A DNA stretch of 64,000 nt, taken from NCBI GenBank assembly GCA_034769895.1, contig CM068372.1, positions 379,511,910 through 379,575,909 of the forward strand, in the 5' to 3' direction. A program made the translations under genes and the position numbers. This document shows positions 11,160 through 22,364 of the stretch, in pieces. The notes beneath the pieces are model-generated. The model ran no database searches, was not told the origin of the DNA, and saw only the letters and a program-made list of their open reading frames with translations. Numbering within the stretch: the first letter of the stretch is position 1; every line of letters begins with the position of its first letter. The DNA comes from Magicicada septendecula (Eukaryota; Arthropoda; Insecta; Hemiptera; Cicadidae).

Positions 11160-11720
11160 TCCCCCTATTACAGGTTACCAGCCTGTAGTTAGGTAGGCAG
11201 GTGATGGGGGAATGTCACCTCAATGCATCCTGCCATCCCCGATTTTCTATCGAAGTTTACTTTCCTAGGCCAGTTGCTTTCTTTACAGCTTGGAGCCTGG
11301 ACCTACCTCTCGGTTTGATTTCTGAGTGTCCGTCTCCTAGCCTTTGGGAATCTATCCCATATCATACAAGGCAGTATGGGGCAGTGCTTATTTTATGGCG
11401 GCACTTATTTGCCATGTCACAGCATTGTCATAAGGATTATGTGGATTTTACCTGGTGTGATCACGCCACCGATCACCCCACCACACCATCCTAATGCTGC
11501 CGCCTCGGTTCGGGAGTCTTTTTATTTGGCGTAGCCTTATTCGCAGCTGTCCATCATATCTGATGGAACTTTCACTGTCCACCAACTGCGACCAGTCCAG
11601 TGGGTTTCTCATTTGTCCGAGGAAAATTGTATGGTTTCCATCATTTCATACCAGTCTTATCACCCCGCCCCGTGCCCCAAAAGAGGGTAGTCTTATCCCC
11701 GTCAAGAACAAGACCTAGTT
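11160..11720. repeat. GC-richer dispersed repeat R2, copy 1
   Basis: This block has higher GC than its surroundings and resembles 25725-26105. The best matching part is 11500-11600 against 25960-26060, sharing GGGAGTC/GAGTCC, CTTATTCG, and CATATCTGATGGAA/CATATCTGGTGGAA. No coding motif is visible. The family was not recognised. Confidence 0.5.
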
Positions 11721-11838
11721 ATGCTTCACTGTACTGATCTTATTTGGAAACAAAGGTACAAAACATAATTGTACAGCTAAACACGATAAAAGGTCAAGGA
11801 TAGATAGATCATGAGGGCGAGAGAGTAAGGGAAAGGGA

Positions 11839-11871
11839 GAGATAGATAGATAGATACAGAGAGAGAGAGAG
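11839..11871. repeat. (GATA)n/(GA)n microsatellite
   Basis: Four GATA units followed by about seven GA units. A short simple repeat. Confidence 0.9.
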
Positions 11872-12094
11872 TTAAAGTTATTACATTTATAAACTAAAAG
11901 TAAATTTAAAAGGTAATTATAGCTTATAGAATACATTAATGAATAACACAATTCCGCAAGAATCTTTTTGTTCATCGGAGAACAAAATGGTTGGATCTCA
12001 GTAAGCTGATAGTCGAGTCTGGGTAATTATTAATACGATAAGTAGATAAGACTCATAGGGCTGAAACTCTGTACGGGCTTAAATTAGGAGATCT

Positions 12095-12390
12095 CGGATT
12101 GTGTTGGAAAAGCAAAATGGAATTTCTGATAAAGCATTTAGATAATCGTATACGGCGGGGTTGTGAGATTTATTGTGGCGGATTCAAAGTTCTGCTGTTG
12201 GATAATTTCTTTGGCAGCGTTTCAGTACCGTATGAAGTTAGTTCTGATGTTTGTAAATACTGTTGGTGCAAAGTTTTTACAGACTTTGGAAGAGCTAGTT
12301 TGTTTGTTTGCATATTCAGTACTTATTTGTGGTTTGTGCCTTTTTGTTGAAAACATGGATATGTTTTTAGCGGGTTAATCTTAACATATT
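12095..12390 (+). repeat. Dispersed repeat family R4, copy 1
   Basis: About 290 bases with an inverted partner at 34020-34345. Shared blocks include TTAGATAATCGT/TCAGATAATCGT, TTTATTGTGGCGG and the run GCTGTTGGATAATTTCTTTG followed by GCAGC and TATGAAGTT. The two open plus-strand frames inside (12099-12350 and 12163-12378) have no known similarity. The family was not identified. Confidence 0.8.
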
Positions 12391-12559
12391 GACTTCTTCC
12401 ACCCCTCTCCTATATTCTCCCCACGTTTTTTTATTTATCTTGGATTAAAACGATTTAAATTTACACAAACTCTTGGTAGTTTTACAATGTATTCTTAAAC
12501 TCCGACAATTGTTTCAGCCGATTAGACTGTTCTCAAAGAGCTGGTAAGAACAACTAAAT

Positions 12560-14260
12560 ACAAAAAAATGTTTTAGCCAGCCAGGGGAAATGCCATCCCT
12601 GGTAAGTGGACGAGGTGGTGTGAAAGCTAGGTAGCGGGCGTGAAACAGAGCCAGGGTTTCTAGCGTTCCTAGTTCAATAGTTGTACAGTAGTTGCAACAA
12701 TAGTTGCAGTGAATCCGTAGTGTTCTGGGAACCAGGATTCTCTTTCCTGGCAAGTAGCCTCAACACGAACCGATCTTTAGAGAGCTGGCGGGTGAACCCT
12801 AACACGCATCAATGAAAGGCAACGGACAAAGCCCGTGTGACTAAGTAGCGACCCATGCGGGTAGCCGGGGAGGACTCCGGGGTATCACGGTTGGTTATCA
12901 CCGCCGCCCATTGTGGGTGGCCTCCTGTAGCTCCAAGACCCCACCCAGATGCGCACTGCTTTCGAGCGCTGGGAGTATCCCTTCCTTCGGTGGCATCGCC
13001 ATTGATGGTCGGCAAAGGTCGCGCCCTTTCTACTAGTAGCGCAATGCGGCCGGGTATCAGGGTGCGTAGTCCCTAGTCAGTAGCTGTGTCGGACATCTCG
13101 CCCCAGTCTGTAATATCCATTAAGTACACATGTGAACCCTAGTAAGATCGGGCTCAGCCTGGTTATTCTCCCCTCGTCGGCGGACTGGCATTCGTTGAGT
13201 CGTTGGAGTCCTAAGTTGAACCGAGCGAAAGGGGGAGGATACGGCAACCTGCTTTCATTGGTCTGGTGGAGTAGTGTTTCCTTGCCGCCGCTATAAGGTG
13301 GACGAAAAGTCGTAGACCTCCGAGAGAGATTCTGTGGATCAACTTCGGAGGTCAGGCTCGCGACCATTCTAGGCTTCGGGGGCCGTCGTGTTGATCCTCG
13401 GCGAACTCAAAACTGGTACCACGGGATTCTGAAATAGCCCAGCTAGGGTTACTGTCCTCTCGGTGTTTACTAGTTGAGAAATGGTTTCGTGGTGACTGTG
13501 GTTGACCCAACCTAGGGTAAATTCTCTCTAGAAACTGGTCTTTCTGGGAGTTCGGGTGTGTGTTTTGTGATCCGTATAGACTTTGTTAGGCCGCACCTGG
13601 TTCCTCCTCTTGTAGGAAGTTCTCTGACTCTTGGTTCACGTCTTCTTCGACGCTCGGACACGTAGTCATTACAGGCTACGGAAGACTAGAGGATCGAACA
13701 AAGGCAGTCCGTTTATATGACTAGTCTTGTGGATCACCAGCCATCTGGGTGAATGTAATTTATTCAGAGACAAAACACATTAGGGTACGAAAATGGGTGA
13801 GACGCGAACATATCCTTCCATTGAAGAAAAATGCACTAGCCTCTCCCACCACAACTGCACTCTCACCTACACGTTGGTGGGCCCTTTTACGCCGACCAAT
13901 CCACTCCAAGGTTGTGGTAGCCAATCCCTTCGACGGAGTGGATCGATAAGCAAACGAGAGATGGGGATTCTGTCAGGGCAGCCTGGGGGTATCCTGAGTC
14001 CAGGCCTGGCAGGATGGTACACATCGGCACCAGGGTGTGCATCTAGTGAGGCGACGGAGGAGCCTACAGTAGGTCAACGGCTGCACACATGGGCTAAGTT
14101 AGTTAGTGTCTACTGCGATCGGGCAGAGAGAGCTCGTCAGCTAAGGTGAAAGCAACTCTCTAGGCGAAGAGCAGCCCGAAATCAAAGGTCCCAGTCTTCC
14201 AGATTGGTGGTTTTTACAGCAGACCAGTAACTTATTTAAGTAAAAATATATGTAGATCTA
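12560..14260 (+). repeat. GC-rich repeat block, possible LINE 5' region
   Basis: About 1.7 kb of markedly GC-richer sequence. It ends directly upstream of a LINE 3' end in the same orientation (14270-14510). The text is typical of long untranslated or ORF1-like LINE leaders: many CG dinucleotides, repeated short GGGG/CCCC boxes and no RT motifs. A 118-codon plus-strand frame at 13793-14149 has no recognised similarity. A LINE that lost its middle is one reading; an unrelated repeat beside a LINE end is the other. Confidence 0.4.
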
Positions 14261-14269
14261 CTTACAGAA

Positions 14270-14510
14270 CTCATACAATCCTCCTCGGAAATCGGATGGG
14301 AAATACACTTGAATCGCATGCCTGATATCCGTCTACCTGTGGCTGCCTTGGGTTATCACCCTACTGGGAAGAGAGATGTCGGTCAGATACGGTACGGCTT
14401 ACTGTAAGCGACACTCCTCGGACAATGTATAATGTAATTTATGAAGCGACTCAAGCTACCCGACGTTTGATTGCAATAGAATACTATAAAAAGAAGAAGA
14501 AACATAACGG
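14270..14510 (+). mobile_element. RTE-like LINE 3' end, same subfamily as 27475-27885
   Basis: The plus strand reads LNRMPDIRLPVAALGYHPTG followed by KRDVGQIR, the C-terminal RM..RLP....Y.P.GRRDVGRP motif. DNA identity to the minus-strand LINE at 27530-27630 is high (shared TGGGTTATCA, ACTGGGAAGAGAGATGTCG). An AAGAAGAAGAAA tail is at 14492-14503. Only the last 50 codons or so remain. Confidence 0.7.
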
Positions 14511-14552
14511 CAACAACAGCAAATAAAAGGACAGTTAATATACAATTCACAC

Positions 14553-15383
14553 AGAAGCGTAGGTCACTGATAACGATTCAGCTGGCAGCATTCCCGACTG
14601 ATATATTTATAAGTTACCTGCTGCTACCTGCCACATATTAGCGTTCGTTTGGCAAATAGCTAGTAACTTTTGTCTTTGGCCAGACAAATGTCTTGCGGTT
14701 TGCAAGTAAGTTAAATTAATACCATTTTATGTTAGAGAGGAATAAATTCACAATATCCACTCAGTAGTAATAAAAGCGAAAACGTAGTCTGAAAATAAGA
14801 AGAAAGAAGGTGAAACCCGTTTTAAAATCGAATAAAAGTTTACGCATTGCATTAGCATTTATAGGTTTCTACGCCCTCTTTACTTGCAGAAAATTTTCTC
14901 ATTAATAATATATTTTGTTATTAAAATTAGATCCAATAAATTCCACTACTTAAGTTAAAAGTCTTGTGGAATGAAACAAGAAGAAGGAGGAATTTCGTTT
15001 TAATATTATGAAAAGTTCAGAGTTCGTATAATGGACTAAAGTTTGAATATATTATTATTCATTATTTAAATTAGTACAATAAAATGCCATCATTGTGGCG
15101 TCACCGCAGCTTAACTCCGTCGGGAGAATTGGAATTCAATTAAGTGGAACCGATAGGCTGCCTATTCGACTTGATATTGTTGTAATCAGTTACTTAAAAA
15201 CACAATACGTAATACGATAATCAATAATATACATTGCTTGATAATATAAGGAAATATATGCAGTTAGTTGCTCAATGATAGTAAGCGGGAATGTGAGAGC
15301 GAAAGGAACAGATTATGTGTGGTGGTGGGAGGGAGAGAGAAAACAGTAAACCATAAGTGGTAAAGGTTTAAGGGCGGGGGGAC
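14553..15383 (-). repeat. Dispersed repeat R3, uninterrupted copy (keeps the empty site)
   Basis: About 830 bases homologous to 62065-62710 plus 63305-63484, and more distantly to 26560-27240 and 35640-36720. The signature block is GGTTCCACTTAATTGAATTC (minus strand), then TCCCGACGGAGTTAAGCTGC and GGTGACGCCACAATGATGGC. No coding region or TIR is visible. At 15364-15367 it holds the undisturbed target (minus strand CCCTTAAACCTTTACCACTT) of the giant LTR element found elsewhere in the window. Confidence 0.88.
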
Positions 15384-15437
15384 TAAGACACACAGATACA
15401 CCAGATGTTCTTCGTAGGCTTACACGGCCAGAGTCAA

Positions 15438-15615
15438 TGTTAAAATTCATTCCCGGTCTGTTTGGCCGTGGTCCATTGTTTTCAACAAAAACAGACGTTT
15501 CGGCAGTGCCATCGATTGCCATCATCAGTGTAAATTTGCAGTTTCGCTAACATAAGGTGATAGACGTTATGGACCACGGTACCAAGGCCAAACAGCCCGG
15601 GAATGAATTTTAACA
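15438..15615. repeat. Inverted repeat enclosing a hammerhead-like core
   Basis: Arms of about 38-46 bases (15438-15477 and 15569-15615) are complementary with one short gap; shared words are AAAATTCATTCCCGG, TGTTTGGCC and GTGGTCCAT. The spacer of about 95 bases holds, on the minus strand, CTGATGA (15522-15528), a GGCA/TGCC stem and CGAAACGTC (15494-15502). These are elements of a hammerhead core. Penelope-like elements carry such motifs in their terminal repeats, which makes this a candidate terminal relic. No Penelope reading frame is nearby. Confidence 0.5.
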
Positions 15616-15839
15616 GCACATCAGATGTTCATTTCATCTTCTCGGGTAGTCAATCTGTAGATTGGTCTGCGGCAATCCTCCAGCCGGCTCGATTATCTAC
15701 CCATAATCATAATCATAGCTATAGAAACAAACATCTTCCATGATTTGCTGGACATACTGTAAACGGGCTCTTTCTCTGTACCTCTTCCCTCTTTACACTT
15801 CCTCCAGTATAATTTTACTGGACTATAATTTTATATAAA

Positions 15840-16700
15840 CTTTGTGCATTAGAATATGTCCTGTTAAGTACATCGAAACGTCCTACGACGTTGACCGATG
15901 CCTAGTGTACATTGGTGTCTGTCGTTGCAGTTTTCGTCTTTTAGTCCTCTATCGCTCATTGATCTCCTTATGCCCTCTATCCATGTTTTCTTGGGTCTTC
16001 CTTTCTTTCTGTGCTCTCTAGGTATCCATCTCATTGTTTTCTTTGGTAGTCGGTCTTGTCCCATTCTATGTATGTGTCCGTACCAGATTAGTTGTTTTTC
16101 TTCAATGCAGTCGATGATTGTTTTTGTACGTCCATTTCTTCTTTGATCGTTTCATTTCGTATTCGCTCTAGCCTTGAACTTCTAGCACCTCGTCTCAAAT
16201 CATCCATTTCTGAAGCTGCTAACTTTTTTATACCTGTTCTTTTATTCTTCATGTTTCGGATCCGTACAGCAACGTGCTTTTAATCATACTATCGTATATT
16301 CTTTTCTTCCTTTCTTTTATAATTTCTGTGCTCCATAGAATCCCATTCGATGATCTAATTATTTTTTTTGCTTTGTTTATTCTTGATTTTATTTCAACAT
16401 CATGTGTTCCTCCTTCATTAAAGTTTATTCCTAAGTATTTGTAGGTGTTGCATTTTTGATATGTTCGTTGTTTTCTAAGATTAAATCTGTTGTTTCTTCT
16501 CCGACACACAGATAGGCTACCGCTTTTTTCTATGTTCATCAGTAATCCTCATTTTTTATACTCTTCCTTCAGTGTGCGTGTCATATATTCCAGGTCTACT
16601 TTTTTATTTACACATATCACTTGATCGTCTGCAAACTGCAGGGTGTACAAGCATGTGTCATCGTCAAATGTGACATCGCTCGGAACTTTATACAACATTT
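15840..16700 (-). mobile_element. LINE, RT palm to C-terminus, minus strand, broken
   Basis: The minus strand shows LYTLQFADDQVICVNKKVDL with F-A-D-D near 16621-16632. Frame 16249-16539 follows with NTYKYLGINFNEGGTHDVEI, then KARKII-like and STLLYGSET. The last frame is 15864-16064 with MGQDRLPKKTMRWIPREHRK and KKGRPKKTWIEGIRR. This differs in wording from the other LINEs here (FADDQ instead of YADD, STLLYGSET), so it is a separate subfamily. There is no endonuclease, and there are several frame changes. Confidence 0.78.
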
Positions 16701-18028
16701 TAATAATATTTAAATTTAAAAACCATTTGTTTATTGATTATAAATTTAATATACATTTAATTTTGTGCTAACAGTTCAAATCTAATCTGAAACTGTTACA
16801 ACTGTTGAAACAATTGTCAGGAGTAATAAAGATATCCTGAGAACTAAACCAAATGTTAATTATTAAATTAAAATATGGCCTTTTATTTCGTTTCTCCTAG
16901 ATATTATATCCTTCTAAAAAGCATTATATTGTTTTGTGTTTGGAAAAACGCCTTTGTTTATGACTATGTCACTCCAGGTAATCTTTGTTATTCTTCTATA
17001 TCACCATTGGTCAAATTACTTTAATATAATTTATATACAATTAATTTTTATACAATTCGCTTTTTAAAAATTTACCAAGTTGATGACTAGTATACTATAT
17101 AATTTGTTATTATAATCTGTATTACATATCTGCATAACACACGAGAATAAATGTAACATCAGTATTCAAAAACAGCTTCGTCTCTTTGGCATAGAGACAT
17201 TCTGAACCTCGCTGTTTTGCTTCATTTCGTGCTTGTGTGGCAATCGGCACATGCGCAGAATCAAGTATTCAGCACCAAAAAGTAGCTTTGTACTCATGCA
17301 ATTGTAATATTCGTAATACTCGTAGTACTCGTTTACTTGTTTATCCGTTAGTTGCGTAGGGGGGTCCCGCGACTCGGAACCGCGAGGCAACGAGTAATCG
17401 GAACGGGTATTTCGACTTTTCAGTTTTCAGGTATCCTTGAATCGGAACAGGTATTTCAACTTTTCAGTCACTGTTATATCCATTTCACAAAAATATCGTT
17501 CCCAAATACCTGTTAGAGATATATCGGCCCACCTCTAGTAAGCAGAACCCTTTAATTGATAAGGTTTTAGTTGGCACAGCTTTTCTCGTAGACGCTTGCG
17601 AAATTATTTGCAAAAAATTCAAGGATACGAGCGGAATTCAAGTTTTCCGCATTGCCAAGATGTGAGTACTGATGTGAAACGCATGTCCTTTAGTTTCTCC
17701 CGCTTCAGTGAGGCATAGAGTTCAGATACTATTTCCGCAGCCCGACAGTATTGTGAGATGTATGCTGACAACAAAACATGCATGGAATGAAGCATGTGAC
17801 TTTGTTGCAGTTGTGATTAAGGAGCTCCGGAGTGCGGAAAGGAGGGTACAAAAGAGTCGCTAGCGGATTCCGTGGCATAACAACGACATGCTTACACATC
17901 GTTCTTGAAAATACTGTCCCGCCATTACACAACGGTCAACATGTTTCTCGGCTATTACAGCAGAACCGAAGTGTAATGTTGTGTGCGTACGTGACACTTA
18001 ACATGCATCAACCATCAACGGTAGGGGC
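16701..18028. other. Intergenic, no gene seen
   Basis: About 1.3 kb without a recognised gene. 17600-18020 is less AT-rich. Small frames at 17166-17390, 17729-17932 and 17832-18074 have no similarity I can name. Confidence 0.4.
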
Positions 18029-18430
18029 TGTTCCGGACTTCAACGGTCACCCACTATGTTCAAGGCCGCAATAAATTACGCTCTAGTGTTTTCGAGTGGC
18101 GTTGACGCGTATTATGGATTGTTCTGGAACACTTGTGCTGTCTGTTTAAATAACTACACCTGCCGCTTAAAGTTAGTTTAAGCGGAGATTTATTCAAGTG
18201 AGATTCGAAGTATTGTGGCGAAGTGTTATTGTGATATAATTGTGCGGGACTCTATTAATTGACATTAATATTGCTTGTGAACAATTTTTACTTGAATTGT
18301 TGTAAGAGACTGTCTTGTTAATTACAAATTGTTAATTGTGATAATTAAATCTGGTTTCTAGTGACTTCATTGGTGTCTTGTATTTTGTTTTCCACTGTAC
18401 CATACGTCGATCAGGGAAACCGTCGTAACA
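18029..18430 (-). mobile_element. LTR-like dispersed repeat R5, copy 1
   Basis: About 400 bases bounded by TGTTCCGGA and CGTCGTAACA, that is TGTT...AACA ends. They are homologous to 36140-36578 and 63753-64000 in inverse orientation and to 32649-32966 in the same orientation. Shared words are GTACAGTGG, AATGAAGTCACTA and TTACAACAATTCAAGT (read on the minus strand). TG...CA ends and this length fit a solo LTR of an old element, but no target duplication is clear. Confidence 0.55.
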
Positions 18431-18779
18431 GTATCATCGAACTTGTCTCTTTGGAGTAACGTCAGCAGTAGGTTGCGCGGGTTTAGCATAATTGCAGTTA
18501 AGCTGGACGTTTTTAGTGGGTACAGCAATAGTTGGGCAGTCTGTCCTGCTGAAACTCCCCCCCCCAAAATTTTGTACAATTTGTTTTGTAATTTTTTTTT
18601 TTTTTTTGAGGCGGGAGTTACTTAAAATTTAATAACTAGCCACTAGGACTAGGCGGAAGCATAAAATGGCTGGACCCATCTTGACAGGACTTGTAAATAA
18701 AACAATCAGTTAACAACCCTTCTTTTTATTCGTGCTCACTCATCTTTATACAGTCAATATAATCAATAAGTAAAATTTT

Positions 18780-19480
18780 CATGCTACCGGCAATAATTAA
18801 TTATTCAGTGTTCAATACAGTGTTTAACAATTGACTTCTTGTGTATCTCATATCCGTTCTTAATTTTCATTTTACGAACAAAGATGTAGACTTATATACA
18901 TTTAGTACATATCAATAATAATCGCCAATGCTGATAACAATAAAATAATTCAAGCATAACAGGTGGATCCTTTTAGCACCATTAAAAAAAAAATACATAT
19001 ATCACAAATGTAGATCCACCTGACTAGTTCTAACAAAATCTTAATTTTTCAGAACATGAAAATACTGTTTATGTCTTGGCCTTTATACCAATCATTATAT
19101 ATATGTATACTATCTGTCTCAGTGAGAATTGCCAATAGCAGTAACAACCAAAATTATCAAGTAGTATACAAAGTGGATACTTTTGACACAGTTAAGACTT
19201 TAAATTTTGACTTGTAGTTGTAACAAAGTTTCGATCATTATAACAAAGGAAAAATACGGTTTATGTCGAAGTCTTTACATCTGTAACACATACTATATAT
19301 ATCCCATTTCCGTTAATGCATTGAGAATACTAATAACAATAGTAATTAATTGAGCAATATAGAAGGTAGGTCCTTTAACACAGTCAATAATAACAACAAA
19401 TATATATATATATATATCCACAGGACTTGTTCTAATTTTGATTCATCGGAATATACAAATACTGATCAGGTGTATACTTT
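18780..19480. repeat. Degenerate tandem repeat, unit about 200 bp
   Basis: Three to four strongly diverged units. Anchor boxes are AGGTGGATCCTTTT (18961), AAGTGGATACTTTTGACACA (19171) and AGGTAGGTCCTTTAACACA (19364), spaced about 210 and 195 bases apart. Each is followed by an A+T run and then GACTTGT or ACTAGTTCTAACAAA. Spacing near 200 bases is nucleosome-like, as in many satellites. There is no coding potential. Confidence 0.65.
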
Positions 19481-20730
19481 CTTTGTGAAATGAAAACCGG
19501 TGTGCTGTTACGGACGAGATTTTATAAACGGAATCGGCCCACCTGCACATTTGTAGACTTGGCAATACCCGTTAGATCCTGTGAAGAAAGGTGGGTGAGG
19601 TTGATGGTCAGTTCATCATTCCGGCTCGTTTCCTTCTATGCAGCAGTCTTTTGATGTTGAGGAGCATCTCTAAGCCTCACGGCGATGGGGGAGTGTTCTA
19701 GTGTCCAGCTCTGACGATGTGACGGTTGTAGTTGTCATAATCAGGTCATTCACCCCTCTCTTGGCCTGTGCGAGAACCCTAGAACAAATTTCACTTGTAG
19801 AATGCCGTCGGGAAATATAACCACCCACAAGCTCACTCGCTCCAGTACAAAGAAAGCCACACACACACACTGTGGGAATTTTTTATCCACACCACCACTC
19901 TGTTGTTAGCTATATTGCTCAGTGTAATCACGAAGTTTGAATTCACATTTACGTTCAAATCAACATTGCCACCATTCAATGCCTTTACATTTATTTACTT
20001 TTATTTTTATTTTTTACCTTTTAGCTTACTTCTTTTACCTTTAATCTTTCAAACAATTAAGTATAATTACCATGTGCTCGCCCATCTACCGGAAGTAAAA
20101 TATGAGTCACATACATACAAAATTGCCATGCATTCTCCCCTTAATTAAACGGAAATAAATACGTAACCCCTTATGCATACATAACAGTGAATAAAGAATT
20201 GTCCTCACCTAAGGCACTCTATAAATTACTACTCCATATTAGTAGAAGAAACCCTTGCTTGCCACGCCGCCAGACCTCGAAGTGCTCCGTGGAATGATCG
20301 AGAAGAAAATGAGAGAAAGACACGGTTTCTTTAAAACACGGGGCCACGGAAATCTAGCCTGTAATCGGTCAATCAGCTGATTAACCGCCCACTCTATAAA
20401 ATCGCCGCGAGACAGTAGCGGCGCCCTGAATTTCGTTACCGTTCGCCAGCGCGTCATTTACGACTTTGGCTGTCTTCCGCTACGACGTCACGGCACGATA
20501 TAATAAACTCGCCGGAGCAATACCCTTGCAACGGCACACCCTCACCCCAAAATGGCAACTTGTTTGCCCCAAAGAAAATTAACGCACAGCCACTTGGCTA
20601 GTCAATACCACAGTCCACTTGGCCTCCTGGGGAAATCTCAGATAAATTACCGCTCTTAGGAAGACAGAGGCTCAGAGAGAAAACGAAACAAGAGGAAGGA
20701 AGAAGTGGAGTGTTTATGCATGTGTGTCTG
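19481..20730. other. Intergenic with a CpG-richer stretch
   Basis: No gene was recognised. 20240-20560 is richer in CG and could belong to the end of the element whose integrase relic lies at 20940-21480, but I cannot fix LTR borders. Confidence 0.35.
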
Positions 20731-20732
20731 AA

Positions 20733-20763
<31 letters not shown>

Positions 20764-20770
20764 GAGTATG
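20733..20770. repeat. (TGTATG)n microsatellite
   Basis: Five to six TGTATG units. A simple repeat. Confidence 0.9.
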
Positions 20771-20939
20771 CGGTGCTGCATGCTGGCTTGATCAGGGTCA
20801 GCATACAGCAATAAGAGACAGAAGGAGAAAAGAAGAAAGACGAGATTCGTGCACTAGAGCTCTGACCTCCTAAGGCCTCCTAAACTCACCACTGAGACCC
20901 AAGAGCCAAATTAACCTTTAGACAAGGGAACCTTCCTGC

Positions 20940-21480
20940 CGCCAATCACATACCTATGCTCTATGGCAAAACGTCAACTTTGATATGTGAGTAGTTAACT
21001 TCTCTACATTACCCTCGGGCTCCTCCAACTTCACCTTTACTGGTGACACATATCGCAGAATGCGGTATGGACCGGACCAACGATAACAAAGTTTGGCGGC
21101 CCTTTTGTTCACGGCTGAGCTGATCGGGTGGCTCTGGCAGTAGACCAAATCCCCAACCTTTAGGGATTTGGAATTCGCCCCTGATTGTATCGACTACGGA
21201 CGCGCTCGTGCGCACGAAGCAAATTCTTCCGGGCCTCTTTCCACCTATCTGCCGTCCTAATGTCCGGATTATTTGGCAGAAGATCGTCTATGTTCCACAA
21301 GTTGGCCAAGGGAAGCGTAGACGTGAAACCAAACATAACCTCAAAGGGAACGGCCCTATGACTTGCATGTAAGGCCGTATTAAACGCTAATTGCAACCAC
21401 TTCAGATTCTGGTCCCAACCATTCTGCTGTTCAGCATGATAGGCAATAAGAGCTGATCAGAGATTCCGGTTAAATCTGAG
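20940..21480 (-). mobile_element. Ty3/gypsy-type integrase C-terminal relic
   Basis: A fossil on the minus strand. The visible text is the end of an integrase core (WLQLAFNTALHASHRAVPFE and then MFGF), a basic linker, and a GPY/F-type module (LCYRWSGPYRILRY) before the end of pol. This module is characteristic of Ty3/gypsy-like integrases. No gag, RT or clear LTR is attached. It is broken, with a few breaks, and is cut on its 5' side by the Penelope-like fragment that starts near 21485. Confidence 0.7.
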
Positions 21481-21494
21481 GGTAGTACGGGGAA

Positions 21495-22076
21495 GTGGTC
21501 ACATGTTTGATGACATTGGCGAAGCACATTCGCCGAAAATCGCCTGAAATAAATTATAGTAAACAAGAAGAGAAGAAAGGAAAGAAATACATAGGATCAA
21601 TAACGTATCTGGGATTTCAAACGAGGAACATAATCAAGTGCTTTGAAAAACACAATATAGATGTAGCGGTAAAAAAGACAAAGACAGTTTTTGATTATAT
21701 AAAGAATAGTAGTACTGAAATAACGCCTGAATTACAGAAAAGCGGTGTTTATAAGTTGAACTGTAAACAGTGTGATAAGGTTTACCTGGGTGAAACGGGA
21801 CGTAAGTTCGAAATTAGATTGAGAGAGCATGCGAGAGGAGAAGGAGACAGAACTACGAATTCGCTCTACGCGAGACATTTTAACGAAACAGGGCATAGGT
21901 TTTTAGACCCAACAGAGAACGTCGGAATAGTAAGGTTAGAGAATAACATAAGTAAACGCAAATTGTATGAAGAATTAGAAATATTAAAAGTAAGGAAAAA
22001 GAATAGTAATGCGCTGATAAACATAAAGACTGAATTTAGTAATGAGGATATATTTTACTATATTTTGAAAGAGTAG
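21495..22076 (+). CDS. GIY-YIG endonuclease domain of a Penelope-like element (truncated)
   Basis: 193 codons, open to a TAG stop. Residues 1-75 are the connector found between RT and endonuclease (KYIGSITYLGFQTRNIIKCF, then NIDVAVKKTKTVF). Residues 84-150 form a GIY-YIG nuclease: GVYKLNCKQC begins the 'GIY' strand, a C-x2-C pair is present, and VYLGETGRKFEIRLREHARG holds the 'YIG' half (YLGET), the catalytic Arg in RKFEIRLREH and a conserved His. A later HFNETGH follows. This domain nicks target DNA for Penelope-like retrotransposition. The first Met is only the first in-frame ATG after truncation, so the true protein began far upstream with an RT. The frame is uninterrupted, so the insertion is not very old. 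Confidence 0.85.
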   Translation: MVTCLMTLAKHIRRKSPEINYSKQEEKKGKKYIGSITYLGFQTRNIIKCFEKHNIDVAVKKTKTVFDYIKNSSTEITPELQKSGVYKLNCKQCDKVYLGETGRKFEIRLREHARGEGDRTTNSLYARHFNETGHRFLDPTENVGIVRLENNISKRKLYEELEILKVRKKNSNALINIKTEFSNEDIFYYILKE

Positions 22077-22326
22077 TGTATAAAGGTGTAATACGGTTAC
22101 AGGATAGGTTTAGACGGTAGAAAGCTGTAGGAGATTTTTAGAGGAAATGTATATGACGAGGTCAGGTTGACTGAGTAAGGGGCGGGGCTAGCAAGGATTG
22201 GGCGGTAAGTACTGCCTCCTATTGGTTGAATGTAACCGGTATAAGGAAATATAGTATATTATATATTATTATAGTATATATATATATATAAGGAAAGTAG
22301 GTATTTTAATGTTGTTGTAGGAAGAA

Positions 22327-22364
22327 CTTGATAATGGTTGCGAAACCGAAAGGCCTCGTTCGAG
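22327..22364 (+). ncRNA. Degenerate hammerhead-like motif in Penelope-like 3' flank
   Basis: CTTGATAATGG...CGAAACCGAAAG resembles a hammerhead core (CTGATGA...GAAAC) with two changes, and is followed by the hairpin CCTCGTTCGAGG. Position downstream of a Penelope-like ORF fits the family, but the changed core bases suggest it is inactive. Confidence 0.3.

Noticed and set aside
13077-14149. Frames of 96 and 118 codons in the GC-rich block as host genes
   Set aside because: High GC lowers stop frequency; no similarity, and the block looks like repeat sequence attached to a LINE end.
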